Positions 15,772 to 23,285 are shown, numbered from the stretch's first letter. The stretch is 23,285 nt of DNA from Chryseosolibacter sp966080355 (GCA_966080355.1 CBHROW010000033.1:1-23285); one strand, 5' to 3'. Program-made: numbers and translations. The notes: generated by a model not told the origin, from the letters alone.

Positions 15772-15801
15772 TTGCCGTTTTCTGGCGACCGGCACCCCGG
15801 C
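15772..15801. repeat. GC-rich degenerate repeat, copy B
   Basis: This stretch reads TTGCC-GTTTTC-TGGCGACCGGC-ACCCCGGC and matches copy A at 12490-12521 in about 24 of 30 positions. Both copies are intergenic and on the same strand. It lies in the 262-base gap 15636-15897, which otherwise holds no gene that I can support. Confidence 0.5.
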
Positions 15802-15833
15802 TTCTAGCGCAGCTCCATTTTTCTCCCGCCCAA

Positions 15834-15854
15834 TACCCAATCCCTAATCCCTAA
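15834..15854. repeat. three tandem 7-base units upstream of lepA
   Basis: TACCCAA, TCCCTAA and TCCCTAA follow each other directly, the last two identical. They end five bases before the candidate lepA -7 box, covering the -33 region. Confidence 0.55.
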
Positions 15855-15859
15855 TTTCG

Positions 15860-15867
15860 TACCTTTG
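15860..15867 (+). promoter_or_regulatory. candidate lepA promoter -7 box (TACCTTTG)
   Basis: It is a full match to the Bacteroidetes TAnnTTTG consensus, 30 bases before the lepA ATG. A purine-rich GAGGAA at 15881-15886 lies between them. No TTG is seen at -33, where the tandem 7-base units are found instead. Confidence 0.55.
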
Positions 15868-15897
15868 CCGTTTAAATTTTGAGGAATCAGGACGGGT

Positions 15898-17682
15898 ATG
15901 GAAAACATCCGCAATTTTTGCATTATAGCACACATCGATCATGGTAAAAGTACCCTGGCTGACAGGCTGTTAGAGTTCACTGGAACGCTGAACGAGCGCC
16001 AGATGGAAGCGCAGGTATTGGATAATATGGATCTCGAAAAAGAGAAAGGGATCACCATCAAAGCCCATGCGATCCAGATGAACTACAAGCTCGATGGAAA
16101 AGAGTATATCCTCAACCTGATCGATACGCCCGGCCATGTTGATTTTTCTTACGAAGTATCCCGCTCGATTGCTTCCTGCGAAGGTGCGCTGCTGATCGTT
16201 GATGCAAGTCAGGGAATTGAAGCGCAAACTATCTCCAATTTGTATCTCGCCTTGGAACATGATCTCGAGATCATTCCGGTGATGAACAAGATCGACCTTC
16301 CCCACGCGATGCCCGAAGAAGTGACTGATGAGATTGTGGAGCTGACGGGCTGCAAGCGTGAAGACGTGATCCGCGCCAGCGCCAAAGAAGGTATCGGTAT
16401 TGAAGATATTTTGAAGGCAGTAGTGCATCGTATCAAACCTCCGCAAGGCGATCCGAAAGCTCCATTGCAGGCCATGATCTTCGATTCTGTTTTCAATTCC
16501 TTCCGGGGAATCGAATGTTACTTCAAAGTTTTCAACGGAACGATCAGAAAGGGCGACAGGATCAAGTTTGTGAGCACAGGCCAGGAATATAACGCTGATG
16601 AGATCGGTGTTCTGAAGCTTGATAAACATCCGCGGATGGAAATCAGCGCTGGAAATGTTGGTTACCTGATCTCCGGAATAAAAGTAGCGAAGGAAGTTCA
16701 CGTGGGTGACACCATCACCACCGTAGCGAATCCTGCGCCTTCTTTAAAAGGCTTTGAGCAGGTAAAACCCATGGTGTTTGCCGGTATTTATCCGGTCGAG
16801 ACCTCCGAGTTTGAAGAGCTTCGTGACGCGATGGAAAAACTTCAGCTGAATGACGCTTCACTTGTATGGGAACTTGAAACTTCCGCTGCGTTGGGATTCG
16901 GTTTCCGATGCGGGTTCCTTGGCATGCTTCATATGGAGATCATCCAGGAACGTCTCGAGCGCGAATTCAACATGACGGTGATCACAACGGTGCCTTCCGT
17001 GCAGTTCAAAGCTTATTTGACCGATGGCGAAGAGGTTAGTATAAATGCACCTTCAGAGATGCCTGACCCAACCCGCCTCGATCGCATTGAAGAACCTTTC
17101 ATCAAGGCGCAGATCATCACGAAGTCTGAATATATCGGTCCCATCATCACCTTGTGTATGGACAAAAGAGGACTGATCAAAAATCAGAACTACCTCACGA
17201 CAGATCGTGTGGAGATGACTTTTGAAATGCCGTTGTCTGAAATCGTATTCGACTTCTTCGACAAACTGAAATCGATATCTCGCGGATATGCTTCCTTGGA
17301 TTATCACCTGATCGGCTTCCGCGAATCCGATATGGTGAAGCTGGATGTGATGTTGAATGGTGATAAAGTAGATGCGTTAAGTGCGATCGTTCATCGCGCG
17401 AAATCACAGGAGTGGGGAAGAAAGTTGTGCGAGAAATTGAAAGAGCTTATTCCACGGCATATGTTCGAAGTGGCTATTCAGGCAGCCATCGGTCAGAAGA
17501 TCGTGGCGCGGGAGACGATCAGCGCTATCCGCAAGAACGTGATCGCGAAATGTTACGGTGGTGACATCTCGCGTAAGCGAAAACTTTTGGAGAAACAGAA
17601 AAAAGGAAAGAAGCGCATGCGCCAGATCGGAACTGTTGAAGTTCCTCAGGAGGCGTTTATGGCTGTGTTGAAAATTGATTAG
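15898..17682 (+). CDS. lepA: elongation factor 4 (LepA), ribosome back-translocase GTPase
   Basis: LepA is a translational GTPase that acts on the ribosome. The 594 residues equal the family's usual length. GTPase motifs are all present: G1 AHIDHGKST at 11-19, G2 within EKGITIKAHA, G3 DTPGHVDFSYE, G4 NKIDLP and G5 SAKEGIG. The elongation-factor domains II and III follow. The LepA-specific C-terminal domain is rich in lysine and arginine and ends with the family pattern SRKRKLLEKQKKGKKRMR and VPQEAFMAVLK. The start MENIRNFCIIAHIDHG is standard. It has its own candidate promoter and is followed by a 253-base gap before folD, so it is probably its own unit. Confidence 0.97.
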   Translation: MENIRNFCIIAHIDHGKSTLADRLLEFTGTLNERQMEAQVLDNMDLEKEKGITIKAHAIQMNYKLDGKEYILNLIDTPGHVDFSYEVSRSIASCEGALLIVDASQGIEAQTISNLYLALEHDLEIIPVMNKIDLPHAMPEEVTDEIVELTGCKREDVIRASAKEGIGIEDILKAVVHRIKPPQGDPKAPLQAMIFDSVFNSFRGIECYFKVFNGTIRKGDRIKFVSTGQEYNADEIGVLKLDKHPRMEISAGNVGYLISGIKVAKEVHVGDTITTVANPAPSLKGFEQVKPMVFAGIYPVETSEFEELRDAMEKLQLNDASLVWELETSAALGFGFRCGFLGMLHMEIIQERLEREFNMTVITTVPSVQFKAYLTDGEEVSINAPSEMPDPTRLDRIEEPFIKAQIITKSEYIGPIITLCMDKRGLIKNQNYLTTDRVEMTFEMPLSEIVFDFFDKLKSISRGYASLDYHLIGFRESDMVKLDVMLNGDKVDALSAIVHRAKSQEWGRKLCEKLKELIPRHMFEVAIQAAIGQKIVARETISAIRKNVIAKCYGGDISRKRKLLEKQKKGKKRMRQIGTVEVPQEAFMAVLKID

Positions 17683-17710
17683 ATTCGTTCTTAATCAACT
17701 TTTTATGCAT

Positions 17711-17736
17711 AGCGTGCTTCGTGCATTGCGCACGCT
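17711..17736. other. inverted repeat after lepA (7-bp stem, 12-base loop)
   Basis: AGCGTGC (17711-17717) pairs with GCACGCT (17730-17736). It lies 28 bases after the lepA stop and may help end transcription, but no T run follows on the plus strand. Confidence 0.4.
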
Positions 17737-17742
17737 CGAAAA

Positions 17743-17925
17743 ATGGTCGGAAAAAAATTGGGCGATCGTTTGTATAGTAGTCCGCGGACCAATCTTCAAA
17801 GGAAAGCGAACCAGGTTAGCCGGGCGAAGAAGAGATATCACAAACTAGTGCGCGAATACCTTGATCTTAGTCTTGTGCGAATTAGGAAAAAGAAAACTTT
17901 CAAAAGAATAACATCGAAAACTTAG
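17743..17925 (+). CDS. small very basic open reading frame, 60 aa, doubtful
   Basis: This ATG-started frame ends 10 bases before folD. Its product is strongly basic (roughly one residue in three is Lys or Arg) with no hydrophobic segment and no family that I recognise. Codons such as AGG, CTA, AGT and ATA are more frequent than in the neighbouring genes, which argues against coding. It could be a nucleic-acid-binding peptide, a decayed gene remnant or chance. It is listed because the 253-base gap between lepA and folD is otherwise empty apart from one hairpin. Confidence 0.2.
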   Translation: MVGKKLGDRLYSSPRTNLQRKANQVSRAKKRYHKLVREYLDLSLVRIRKKKTFKRITSKT

Positions 17926-17935
17926 AAAAAAATAG

Positions 17936-18829
17936 ATGTCCACACTGGCTGCAACATCATATACCTTAATCGATGGAAGAAAAGTTTCCACCGACATCAA
18001 GAACGAGATCGCGGAAAAAGTAAAGCTGCGCAAACAGCAGAACAAAAAGATCCCGCACCTCGCTATCATCCTCGTGGGTGACGATGGAGCCAGTCAGACT
18101 TATGTCGACAACAAAGTAAAAGCCTGTAAATCCGTTGGCTTTCACTACACCATGATGCGCTTCGCAGACACCATCAGCGAAGAAAAATTGATGAAGCACA
18201 TCGATCATGTGAACGATGATGAAGATGTGGATGGATTTATCGTTCAGCTTCCGCTGCCTGAGCACATTTCTGTTGAACGCATCACCGAAAAGATCCGCTC
18301 CGATAAAGATGTTGACGGATTCACCAATCACAACTTTGGTAGCATCATTTCCAAAAATCCTTTGCTTATGCCTGCAACTCCGTTTGGCGTGATGGAGTTG
18401 TTAAGACGATATAACATCGAGACGGAAGGAAAACATGCCGTGGTTGTCGGAGCAAGCCGCATTGCTGGCGCACCGCTGAGTATGATGCTCACCGAACAAG
18501 GACGCGCCACGGTAACCATCTGCCACAAGTACACGAAGGACTTGCAGAATTATACAAAGTCGGCCGACATTCTGCTCAGCGCGGTGGGTAAACCCGGTCT
18601 GATCACGGGTGATATGGTAAAAGAAGGAGCCGTTGTGATCGACATCGGCACAACCCGTGTTGAAGGCCCCGAGTATGCAAAAGGCTGGGCGATCAGAGGC
18701 GATGTTGATTTTAAAAATGTTTCGAAAAAGGCTTCTTTCATAACACCTGTACCTGGTGGCGTTGGCCCGATGACCATCGCTTCACTTTTGTTGAATACTT
18801 TGCGCGCTACGGAGTCAAGGAATCCGTAA
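17936..18829 (+). CDS. folD: bifunctional methylenetetrahydrofolate dehydrogenase/cyclohydrolase
   Basis: FolD oxidises 5,10-methylene-THF to 5,10-methenyl-THF and hydrolyses that to 10-formyl-THF, in the cytosol. The 297-residue protein has the usual length and motifs: the catalytic Tyr56 and Lys60 (TYVDNKVKAC), Gln104 in VQLPLP, Asp127 in KDVDGF, and the C-terminal PVPGGVGPMTIA. The cofactor loop reads GASRIAGAP at 172-180; in E. coli it is GASNIVGRP, so the Asn and the basic residue before Pro are replaced. The gene opens a compact run with queE 10 bases further on, then pabB and pabC, so a folate/pterin-related operon is likely. Confidence 0.95.
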   Translation: MSTLAATSYTLIDGRKVSTDIKNEIAEKVKLRKQQNKKIPHLAIILVGDDGASQTYVDNKVKACKSVGFHYTMMRFADTISEEKLMKHIDHVNDDEDVDGFIVQLPLPEHISVERITEKIRSDKDVDGFTNHNFGSIISKNPLLMPATPFGVMELLRRYNIETEGKHAVVVGASRIAGAPLSMMLTEQGRATVTICHKYTKDLQNYTKSADILLSAVGKPGLITGDMVKEGAVVIDIGTTRVEGPEYAKGWAIRGDVDFKNVSKKASFITPVPGGVGPMTIASLLLNTLRATESRNP

Positions 18830-18839
18830 GATCGTGTCG

Positions 18840-19475
18840 ATGAACCTCGATCACAAATCAGAAACTTTAAAATCGGAAATCACGCTTCCGGTAATGGAAG
18901 ACTTTTACACCATTCAGGGTGAAGGTTTCTACCAGGGAAGCGCTGCTTATTTCGTTCGGCTCGGTGGGTGTGACGTGGGTTGTGTTTGGTGTGATGTCAA
19001 AGAATCGTGGGACGCATCAATTCATCCGAAAGTTTCTGTCGAGACGATCGTGTCGAAGATTAAAATGAGCGGTTCACCTATCGCAGTCATTACCGGTGGC
19101 GAGCCAGCGATGTATGACCTATCTGCGTTGACACAATCGATTCGCTCGATCGGTGTGAGAACGAACATCGAAACATCAGGTGTTTATCCGCTTACGGGAA
19201 CGTGGGACTGGATTTGCTTTTCACCAAAAAAATTCAAGGAGCCTGATCCGTCTATTTTTAAAAGGGCCAATGAACTCAAGATCATTGTTTACAACAAGAG
19301 CGATTTTGCATGGGCTGAACAGTTTGGTGATGAAGTAGTTGCCGGATGTAAATTGTTTCTGCAGCCCGAGTGGTCGAGAGAGAAAGAAATGCTCCCGCTC
19401 ATCATTGAGTATGTGAAAAACCACCCGAAGTGGGAAGTGTCATTGCAGATCCACAAGTACATGAATATTCCCTGA
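18840..19475 (+). CDS. queE: 7-carboxy-7-deazaguanine synthase (radical SAM)
   Basis: QueE converts 6-carboxytetrahydropterin to 7-carboxy-7-deazaguanine with S-adenosylmethionine and a 4Fe-4S cluster, a step toward queuosine in tRNA. The 211-residue protein has the QueE-type cluster motif C-x3-C-x2-C (Cys44, Cys48, Cys51 in GGCDVGCVWCD), the N-terminal FYTIQGEGFYQG substrate motif, ITGGEPAM, and a C-terminal LFLQPEW strand with VSLQIHKYMNIP. A GTG at 18834 would add two residues; the ATG at 18840 is chosen as the usual start codon. It follows folD by 10 bases and its TGA stands five bases before the likely pabB start. The other queuosine genes (queC, queD, queF) are not in the window. Confidence 0.94.
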   Translation: MNLDHKSETLKSEITLPVMEDFYTIQGEGFYQGSAAYFVRLGGCDVGCVWCDVKESWDASIHPKVSVETIVSKIKMSGSPIAVITGGEPAMYDLSALTQSIRSIGVRTNIETSGVYPLTGTWDWICFSPKKFKEPDPSIFKRANELKIIVYNKSDFAWAEQFGDEVVAGCKLFLQPEWSREKEMLPLIIEYVKNHPKWEVSLQIHKYMNIP

Positions 19476-19480
19476 TTGCA

Positions 19481-20458
19481 GTGCACGATCAGCTAACTTT
19501 CCCTGAGTTTGTAAAACGCCTGGACGACTGGGGCCAAAACCGAATTGCATTTTTTTTCATGGTCGACTTTGAACAGCGGAAACCTGTTGCCGTACCACTC
19601 ACTGAAATCGATCGTCACGAAATTCTCTTCGATTTCAATGGGAAGACAAATGTCAGATCGATCACAGCTCCCCATCTTTTCAACATCACCCCACAGCCGA
19701 TCTCACGCCATGATTTTCAAAGAAAATTCGATCATGTAATGTGCGCCCTTTCTTATGGCGATTCGTTCCTTACCAACCTGACCATAAAGACACCGATTCG
19801 GATCGAAGGTGAACTAGCCGACCTCTTTCACATGGCGAAGGCCCGCTACAAACTCCTCTACAAGAATCGTTTTTTGGTTTTTTCTCCGGAGATTTTTGTC
19901 CAGATTGAAAAGCGGAAGATCCGGTCGTTTCCCATGAAAGGCACCATCGATGCGAGCCTTCCCGATGCCGAGCAGACAATCTTGAGCGACATCAAAGAAC
20001 TTGCTGAGCATGTCACGATTGTTGACCTCATTCGAAACGATCTGAGCACAGTGGCCGACCATGTTCATGTAAAACGATTTCGGTATATCGACAAGATCGC
20101 CACACGCGATAAACACTTATTACAGGTCAGCTCAGAGATCGAAGGAAATTTGGGTGAATTGCAAAATCGTTTTGGTTCGATATTGGAGCAGTTGTTGCCG
20201 GCCGGAAGTGTGAGTGGCGCTCCTAAGCCGAAAACATTGCAAATAATTCGCGAAGCCGAAGGAGAGACACGCGGATATTATACGGGAGTCGCGGGTATTT
20301 TTGATGGCGTCACATTCGATTCGTGTGTAATGATCCGTTTCATCGAACAGGAAAACGGCCATTACTTTTATCGAAGTGGCGGAGGTATCACTTCACAAAG
20401 CCAGCTGGACAGAGAGTACGAAGAAATGATAGATAAAATTTATGTCCCTGTTGATTGA
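19481..20458 (+). CDS. pabB: aminodeoxychorismate synthase component I (PabB-like, short form)
   Basis: PabB turns chorismate and ammonia or glutamine-derived nitrogen into 4-amino-4-deoxychorismate for p-aminobenzoate and folate. At 325 residues it lacks most of the long N-terminal region of the E. coli enzyme, a form common in Bacteroidetes. Chorismate-binding motifs are clear: SFPMKGT with Lys153 (the PIKGT-type lysine typical of PabB), VDLIRNDL at about 181-188, AGSVSGAPK at about 241-249, YYTGVAGIF, and RSGGGITSQS. Starts: the open frame reaches GTG at 19430 inside queE, but GTG at 19481, five bases after the queE stop, gives the family-like N-terminus. It overlaps pabC by 17 bases, consistent with coupled translation. 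Confidence 0.88.
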   Translation: MHDQLTFPEFVKRLDDWGQNRIAFFFMVDFEQRKPVAVPLTEIDRHEILFDFNGKTNVRSITAPHLFNITPQPISRHDFQRKFDHVMCALSYGDSFLTNLTIKTPIRIEGELADLFHMAKARYKLLYKNRFLVFSPEIFVQIEKRKIRSFPMKGTIDASLPDAEQTILSDIKELAEHVTIVDLIRNDLSTVADHVHVKRFRYIDKIATRDKHLLQVSSEIEGNLGELQNRFGSILEQLLPAGSVSGAPKPKTLQIIREAEGETRGYYTGVAGIFDGVTFDSCVMIRFIEQENGHYFYRSGGGITSQSQLDREYEEMIDKIYVPVD

Positions 20459-21038
20459 ATCGATCCGATTAGAGAATGGCTCTTTTGCAAACCTTTTTTA
20501 CCACGAACAGCGGATGAAAAAAAGTTTGCAGGAAGTCTGCGGAGTGGATGAGGACGTAAACCTTGAAAAATTTTTAAGCGAAATTGATGCCCCTTCTCAA
20601 GGATTGTTCAAATGCCGGATCGTCTATGATGAGAATTCCAAAACCGTTGAGTTCAATCCTTACCAGCAACGACCGATCAACAGTTTGAAGGTTGTCGAAA
20701 GCGAAAGGATATCGTACTCGCATAAATTCCTCGATCGAACGAAGATCGACAAGCTGTTTGAAAAGCGCGATGGCTGTGACGACATTCTCATAATAAAAAA
20801 AGGATTGGTAACCGATTCATCATACGCCAATATCGTTTTTCGCAAAGGCAAGACATGGTATACGCCATGGTCACCACTGCTGCCCGGAACAATGCGGCAA
20901 CAATTGATCGAAGACAATAAGATCGTTCCCGAACAAATATCAGTTGAAGACATTTCATCGTTCAAAGTGTTCCGGTTGATCAATGCCATGCTTCGTTTTG
21001 AATCAGACGAGATCCCGGTCTCAAACATCACTTTTTAG
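20442..21038 (+). CDS. pabC: class IV PLP-dependent aminotransferase, probable aminodeoxychorismate lyase
   Basis: PabC releases pyruvate from 4-amino-4-deoxychorismate to give p-aminobenzoate. The 198-residue protein is shorter than the E. coli enzyme (about 270 residues) but carries the family marks: YSHKFLDRT with Lys95 as the probable PLP lysine, GLVTDSSYANIVF at about 121-133 for phosphate binding, and the TPWSPLLPGTMRQQLIE segment at 141-157. In the usual motif a Glu precedes GLVT-type sequence; here it is KKGLVTDSS. Overlap of 17 bases with pabB is strong context for PabC rather than a branched-chain or D-amino-acid transaminase. Confidence 0.85.
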   Translation: MSLLIESIRLENGSFANLFYHEQRMKKSLQEVCGVDEDVNLEKFLSEIDAPSQGLFKCRIVYDENSKTVEFNPYQQRPINSLKVVESERISYSHKFLDRTKIDKLFEKRDGCDDILIIKKGLVTDSSYANIVFRKGKTWYTPWSPLLPGTMRQQLIEDNKIVPEQISVEDISSFKVFRLINAMLRFESDEIPVSNITF

Positions 21039-21048
21039 TTTGCTCCAC

Positions 21049-22968
21049 ATGAGAATATTGATTTTATTTTTTCTGTTCGTCACACTGCAACTCGCAGCTC
21101 AACCTGTGTTGAGTACAAAAAATAAAAAAGCTATCGATCTCTATACCGAAGCCGATAATTTTCGAGTTCGGGGCCAGTTTACACAGGCTATTCAGCTTCT
21201 CCTTCAGGCAATCGACAAAGACAAGCATTTTTTTGAGGCGTACTATCGGCTTGGTATCGTGTACATGTCCCAAAAAGACTATGTCACTGCCAATCAATTT
21301 TTCGAAAAAGGGTTGAGCCTGACCGAAGATCCTAAAAAACAAAAAGTATTCTGGTTTGATCTGGGCGAAAGCTATTTCAACCTCGGAAACTATGAAAAGG
21401 CTTCCCAGTATCTTTCATCGTTTGTTAAGGAAGAAAAGGCGAACAAGGCCAGGCTCGACCGCGCTTCGCTGCTTCTGCGAAACATCGAATTTGCCCGCGC
21501 TAATGCGGAAAAAGCATCGGCATATAAACAGCGCAAACTTTCAGATACCGTCAACGCATTTGTCCTTCAATATTTTCCGGTGCTCACGGCCGATCAGCAG
21601 GATTTGATCTTCACACGGAGGCTGGGGCCAGGTGGAAGCGATGATGAGGATCTTGTAATTAGCCGCAAACTTCCCAATGGAAGCTGGGGCCCGCCTCACT
21701 CAATCTCCGACAAGATCAACTCCTCACTCAACGAAGGAACGTGCACGATTTCAGCAGACGGCCGCAAACTCATTTTTACATCGTGCGTGGGCAGAGCAGG
21801 ATTCGGCAGTTGCGATCTCTTCGAAAGCCGAAAAGCAGGTGAGCAGTGGAGTGAACCGAAAAACCTCGGTATTGCCGTGAACAGCGCAGAGTGGGAATCT
21901 CAGCCTTCTCTTTCCGCAGACGGCCGTACGCTTTACTTTGTTTCTGACCGCAGGGGAGGACAGGGCAGGCGCGACATCTGGGTTTCAACGCTCAACGACA
22001 AGGACGAGTGGACGCGTGCTAAAAATCTCGGCAAACCGGTCAATACGGTATATGATGAGATCTCGCCATTTATTCACGTCAATAATCGTACGTTATATTT
22101 CGCATCCAACGGATTGACAGGATTCGGTGGCTACGATATTTTTTCCAGTGAACGCGACACAGCTGCGGCATGGACTGAACCTGTAAATCTGGGCGCTCCC
22201 ATCAATACGCACGAAGACCAATTTTCACTGTTCATCACAGCTGATGGAAAGAAAGGATTTTATTCGCACGAGGAAGCGAGACCTGCAGGATATTCCGTGA
22301 GCTTTATTTACGAAATTGAAATTCCCGAAGAACGACAGGTCAAATTCAAAAGCAATTATGTAAAAGGAATCGTGCGCGACAAAGCAACCCGGCAGCCCCT
22401 GCTCGCCAAAGTTGAACTCATCAACCTGAACGGTAACAAAACAGAATCGCTCGTTGATAGCGACTCCCTCACAGGAAAATACCTGATGGTGCTTACGCAA
22501 GGTGCCGAATATGCGTTATACGTAAATAAGCCTGGATATCTTTTTAAAAGCTTGAACTTCAATTATTCGGAAGTCAAAGACTTTGCACCGATTAATCTCG
22601 ATATCGACCTCGAACGTGCTGTGGAAGGCACATCAGGGGTATTGCAGAATATTTTTTTTGATGTCGATAAATATGACCTGAAAGAAAAATCCACCACCGA
22701 GCTGCAAAAGATCATCGTGTTTCTAACCGAGAATCCGAAGATCCGCATGGAAATCAGCGGTCATACCGATAACTCAGGCGCTGCGTCTTATAACAAACAA
22801 CTTTCTGAAAAACGGGCGCAGGCTGTTTACAACTTCCTTGTGAGCAAAGGAATTTCAGCTGCCCGCCTTGTTCCAAAAGGTTATGGCGCTGAAAAACCTA
22901 TAGCGGATAACAATTCAGAGGAAGGACGTCAGCAAAACCGAAGGATCGAGTTCAAGATCATTCGGTAA
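21049..22968 (+). CDS. TPR-PD40 propeller-CRD-OmpA protein (PorE-like architecture)
   Basis: This 639-residue exported protein has, in order, a signal peptide (cleavage near residue 18, LAAQ), two to three TPR-like units at about 27-130, a PD40/WD40-like beta-propeller at about 175-425 (repeats such as PSLSADGRTLYFVSDR), a carboxypeptidase-regulatory-like beta-sandwich at about 436-520, and an OmpA C-terminal peptidoglycan-binding domain at about 532-639 with Asp574 (HTDNSG), Arg589 (SEKRAQAV) and NRRIEFKI. This order is that reported for PorE of the type IX secretion system, but no lipobox Cys is seen. Many Bacteroidetes proteins share the layout, so it is a family-level call. ATG at 21049 is chosen because an upstream TTG at 20983 lies inside pabC and would bury the signal peptide. 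It starts 10 bases after pabC. Confidence 0.87.
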   Translation: MRILILFFLFVTLQLAAQPVLSTKNKKAIDLYTEADNFRVRGQFTQAIQLLLQAIDKDKHFFEAYYRLGIVYMSQKDYVTANQFFEKGLSLTEDPKKQKVFWFDLGESYFNLGNYEKASQYLSSFVKEEKANKARLDRASLLLRNIEFARANAEKASAYKQRKLSDTVNAFVLQYFPVLTADQQDLIFTRRLGPGGSDDEDLVISRKLPNGSWGPPHSISDKINSSLNEGTCTISADGRKLIFTSCVGRAGFGSCDLFESRKAGEQWSEPKNLGIAVNSAEWESQPSLSADGRTLYFVSDRRGGQGRRDIWVSTLNDKDEWTRAKNLGKPVNTVYDEISPFIHVNNRTLYFASNGLTGFGGYDIFSSERDTAAAWTEPVNLGAPINTHEDQFSLFITADGKKGFYSHEEARPAGYSVSFIYEIEIPEERQVKFKSNYVKGIVRDKATRQPLLAKVELINLNGNKTESLVDSDSLTGKYLMVLTQGAEYALYVNKPGYLFKSLNFNYSEVKDFAPINLDIDLERAVEGTSGVLQNIFFDVDKYDLKEKSTTELQKIIVFLTENPKIRMEISGHTDNSGAASYNKQLSEKRAQAVYNFLVSKGISAARLVPKGYGAEKPIADNNSEEGRQQNRRIEFKIIR

Positions 22969-23285
22969 CCCTGCCCTGTAAGCAGGCGCCCGTCATATCA
23001 CCCTTCGGCATGTGCGCCCAGCCAATTCGTACGAGCAGTCATTTTTCATGACCGGTTACGGCTATTCTGTTATCAACGGTTTTTGCTAGGATCCTTGTGT
23101 CAATAAAAATGTCCCGTTCACACTTTTTATGCTGCCGAAAAACCTTCAAAATGGTCTATTATTAACGCCTTTTGGGGTATAATACATCTTATCTGATACA
23201 ACATTTTGTATTAGAACCTTTCGCTAGATTAAAATTTTGTTATAAGTTTGAAATTGTGTTTTTAAACTTAACCTAAACTTAAAAT
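22969..23285. other. non-coding 3' region
   Basis: In these 317 bases I see no gene that I can support. Just after the stop is a weak hairpin, CCTGC (22970-22974) with GCAGG (22982-22986), not followed by a T run. A second small inverted repeat is GTCAT with ATGAC (23038-23052). From about 23100 the sequence becomes markedly AT-rich and carries a promoter-like box. Confidence 0.6.
23243..23250 (+). promoter_or_regulatory. candidate -7 box (TAAGTTTG) reading out of the window
   Basis: It is a full match to TAnnTTTG in AT-rich sequence near the right edge. TTTC lies about 21 bases upstream in place of the -33 TTG. It would drive a plus-strand gene that begins beyond the window. Confidence 0.4.

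Noticed and set aside
15970..16701. Long minus-strand open frame (243 codons) inside lepA
   Set aside because: It is fully antisense to a highly conserved gene, has no recognisable domain, and long antisense frames are expected with this codon usage.
19430..19480. pabB starting at GTG 19430
   Set aside because: That start would lie 46 bases inside queE and the added residues are simply queE sequence in another frame; GTG 19481 gives a family-like N-terminus.
22969..23285. tRNA or other structured RNA in the final non-coding stretch
   Set aside because: Only short weak hairpins are visible, with no cloverleaf arms or T-loop consensus.

Overview
The window looks like chromosomal DNA from a Bacteroidota bacterium, probably of the order Cytophagales. 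Evidence: promoter-like boxes of the Bacteroidetes type (TAnnTTTG), weak or absent Shine-Dalgarno sequences, Reg_prop/Y_Y_Y sensor kinases, a DUF5916 outer-membrane protein, a TPR/PD40/OmpA protein of PorE-like architecture, and short unlinked-style PabB and PabC proteins. The genus is not determinable from what I can see. Nearly all of the window is ordinary chromosome. There is no IS element, integrase, CRISPR array, tRNA or rRNA, and I found no compelling new multi-gene system.

Layout. 1-275: 3' end of a RidA-family deaminase. 419-1000: a lone Uma2-type PD-(D/E)XK nuclease-like gene. 1051-1793 (minus): an A-type Fe-S carrier (IscA/SufA-like) behind a conserved unknown protein. 1871-2287: methylmalonyl-CoA epimerase. 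2265-2426 (minus): a 53-residue lipoprotein that overlaps it tail to tail. 2561-3601: thiamine-monophosphate kinase. 3583-7175 (minus): a two-gene operon of an unknown 120-residue protein and a large periplasmic-propeller histidine kinase with no response regulator nearby. 7265-9454: a DUF5916/CBM9-like outer-membrane protein. 9560-12454: a large secreted Asp-box (sortilin-like) propeller protein. 12648-13184: an exported ankyrin protein. 13258-13887 (minus): ACP phosphodiesterase. 13958-15635: a TerB-like protein and an exported metal-dependent amidohydrolase, one base apart. 15898-17682: lepA. 17936-22968: a tightly packed run of folD, queE, pabB, pabC and a PorE-like OmpA-family gene. 22969-23285: non-coding, with a promoter-like box facing out of the window.

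How the genes work together. The clearest functional unit is folD-queE-pabB-pabC: pabB and pabC make p-aminobenzoate for folate, folD interconverts one-carbon folates, and queE makes the 7-deazaguanine precursor of queuosine from a pterin that also comes from GTP. The PorE-like gene follows 10 bases later and may be carried on the same transcript, although its role would be in the cell envelope.

The most interesting sequence-level signals are: an AcpH C-terminus that reads through a palindromic repeat; two related GC-rich degenerate repeats in separate intergenic regions; promoter boxes that sit almost on top of start codons, suggesting leaderless transcripts; and a strong excess of GATC. These are modest observations rather than a new system.
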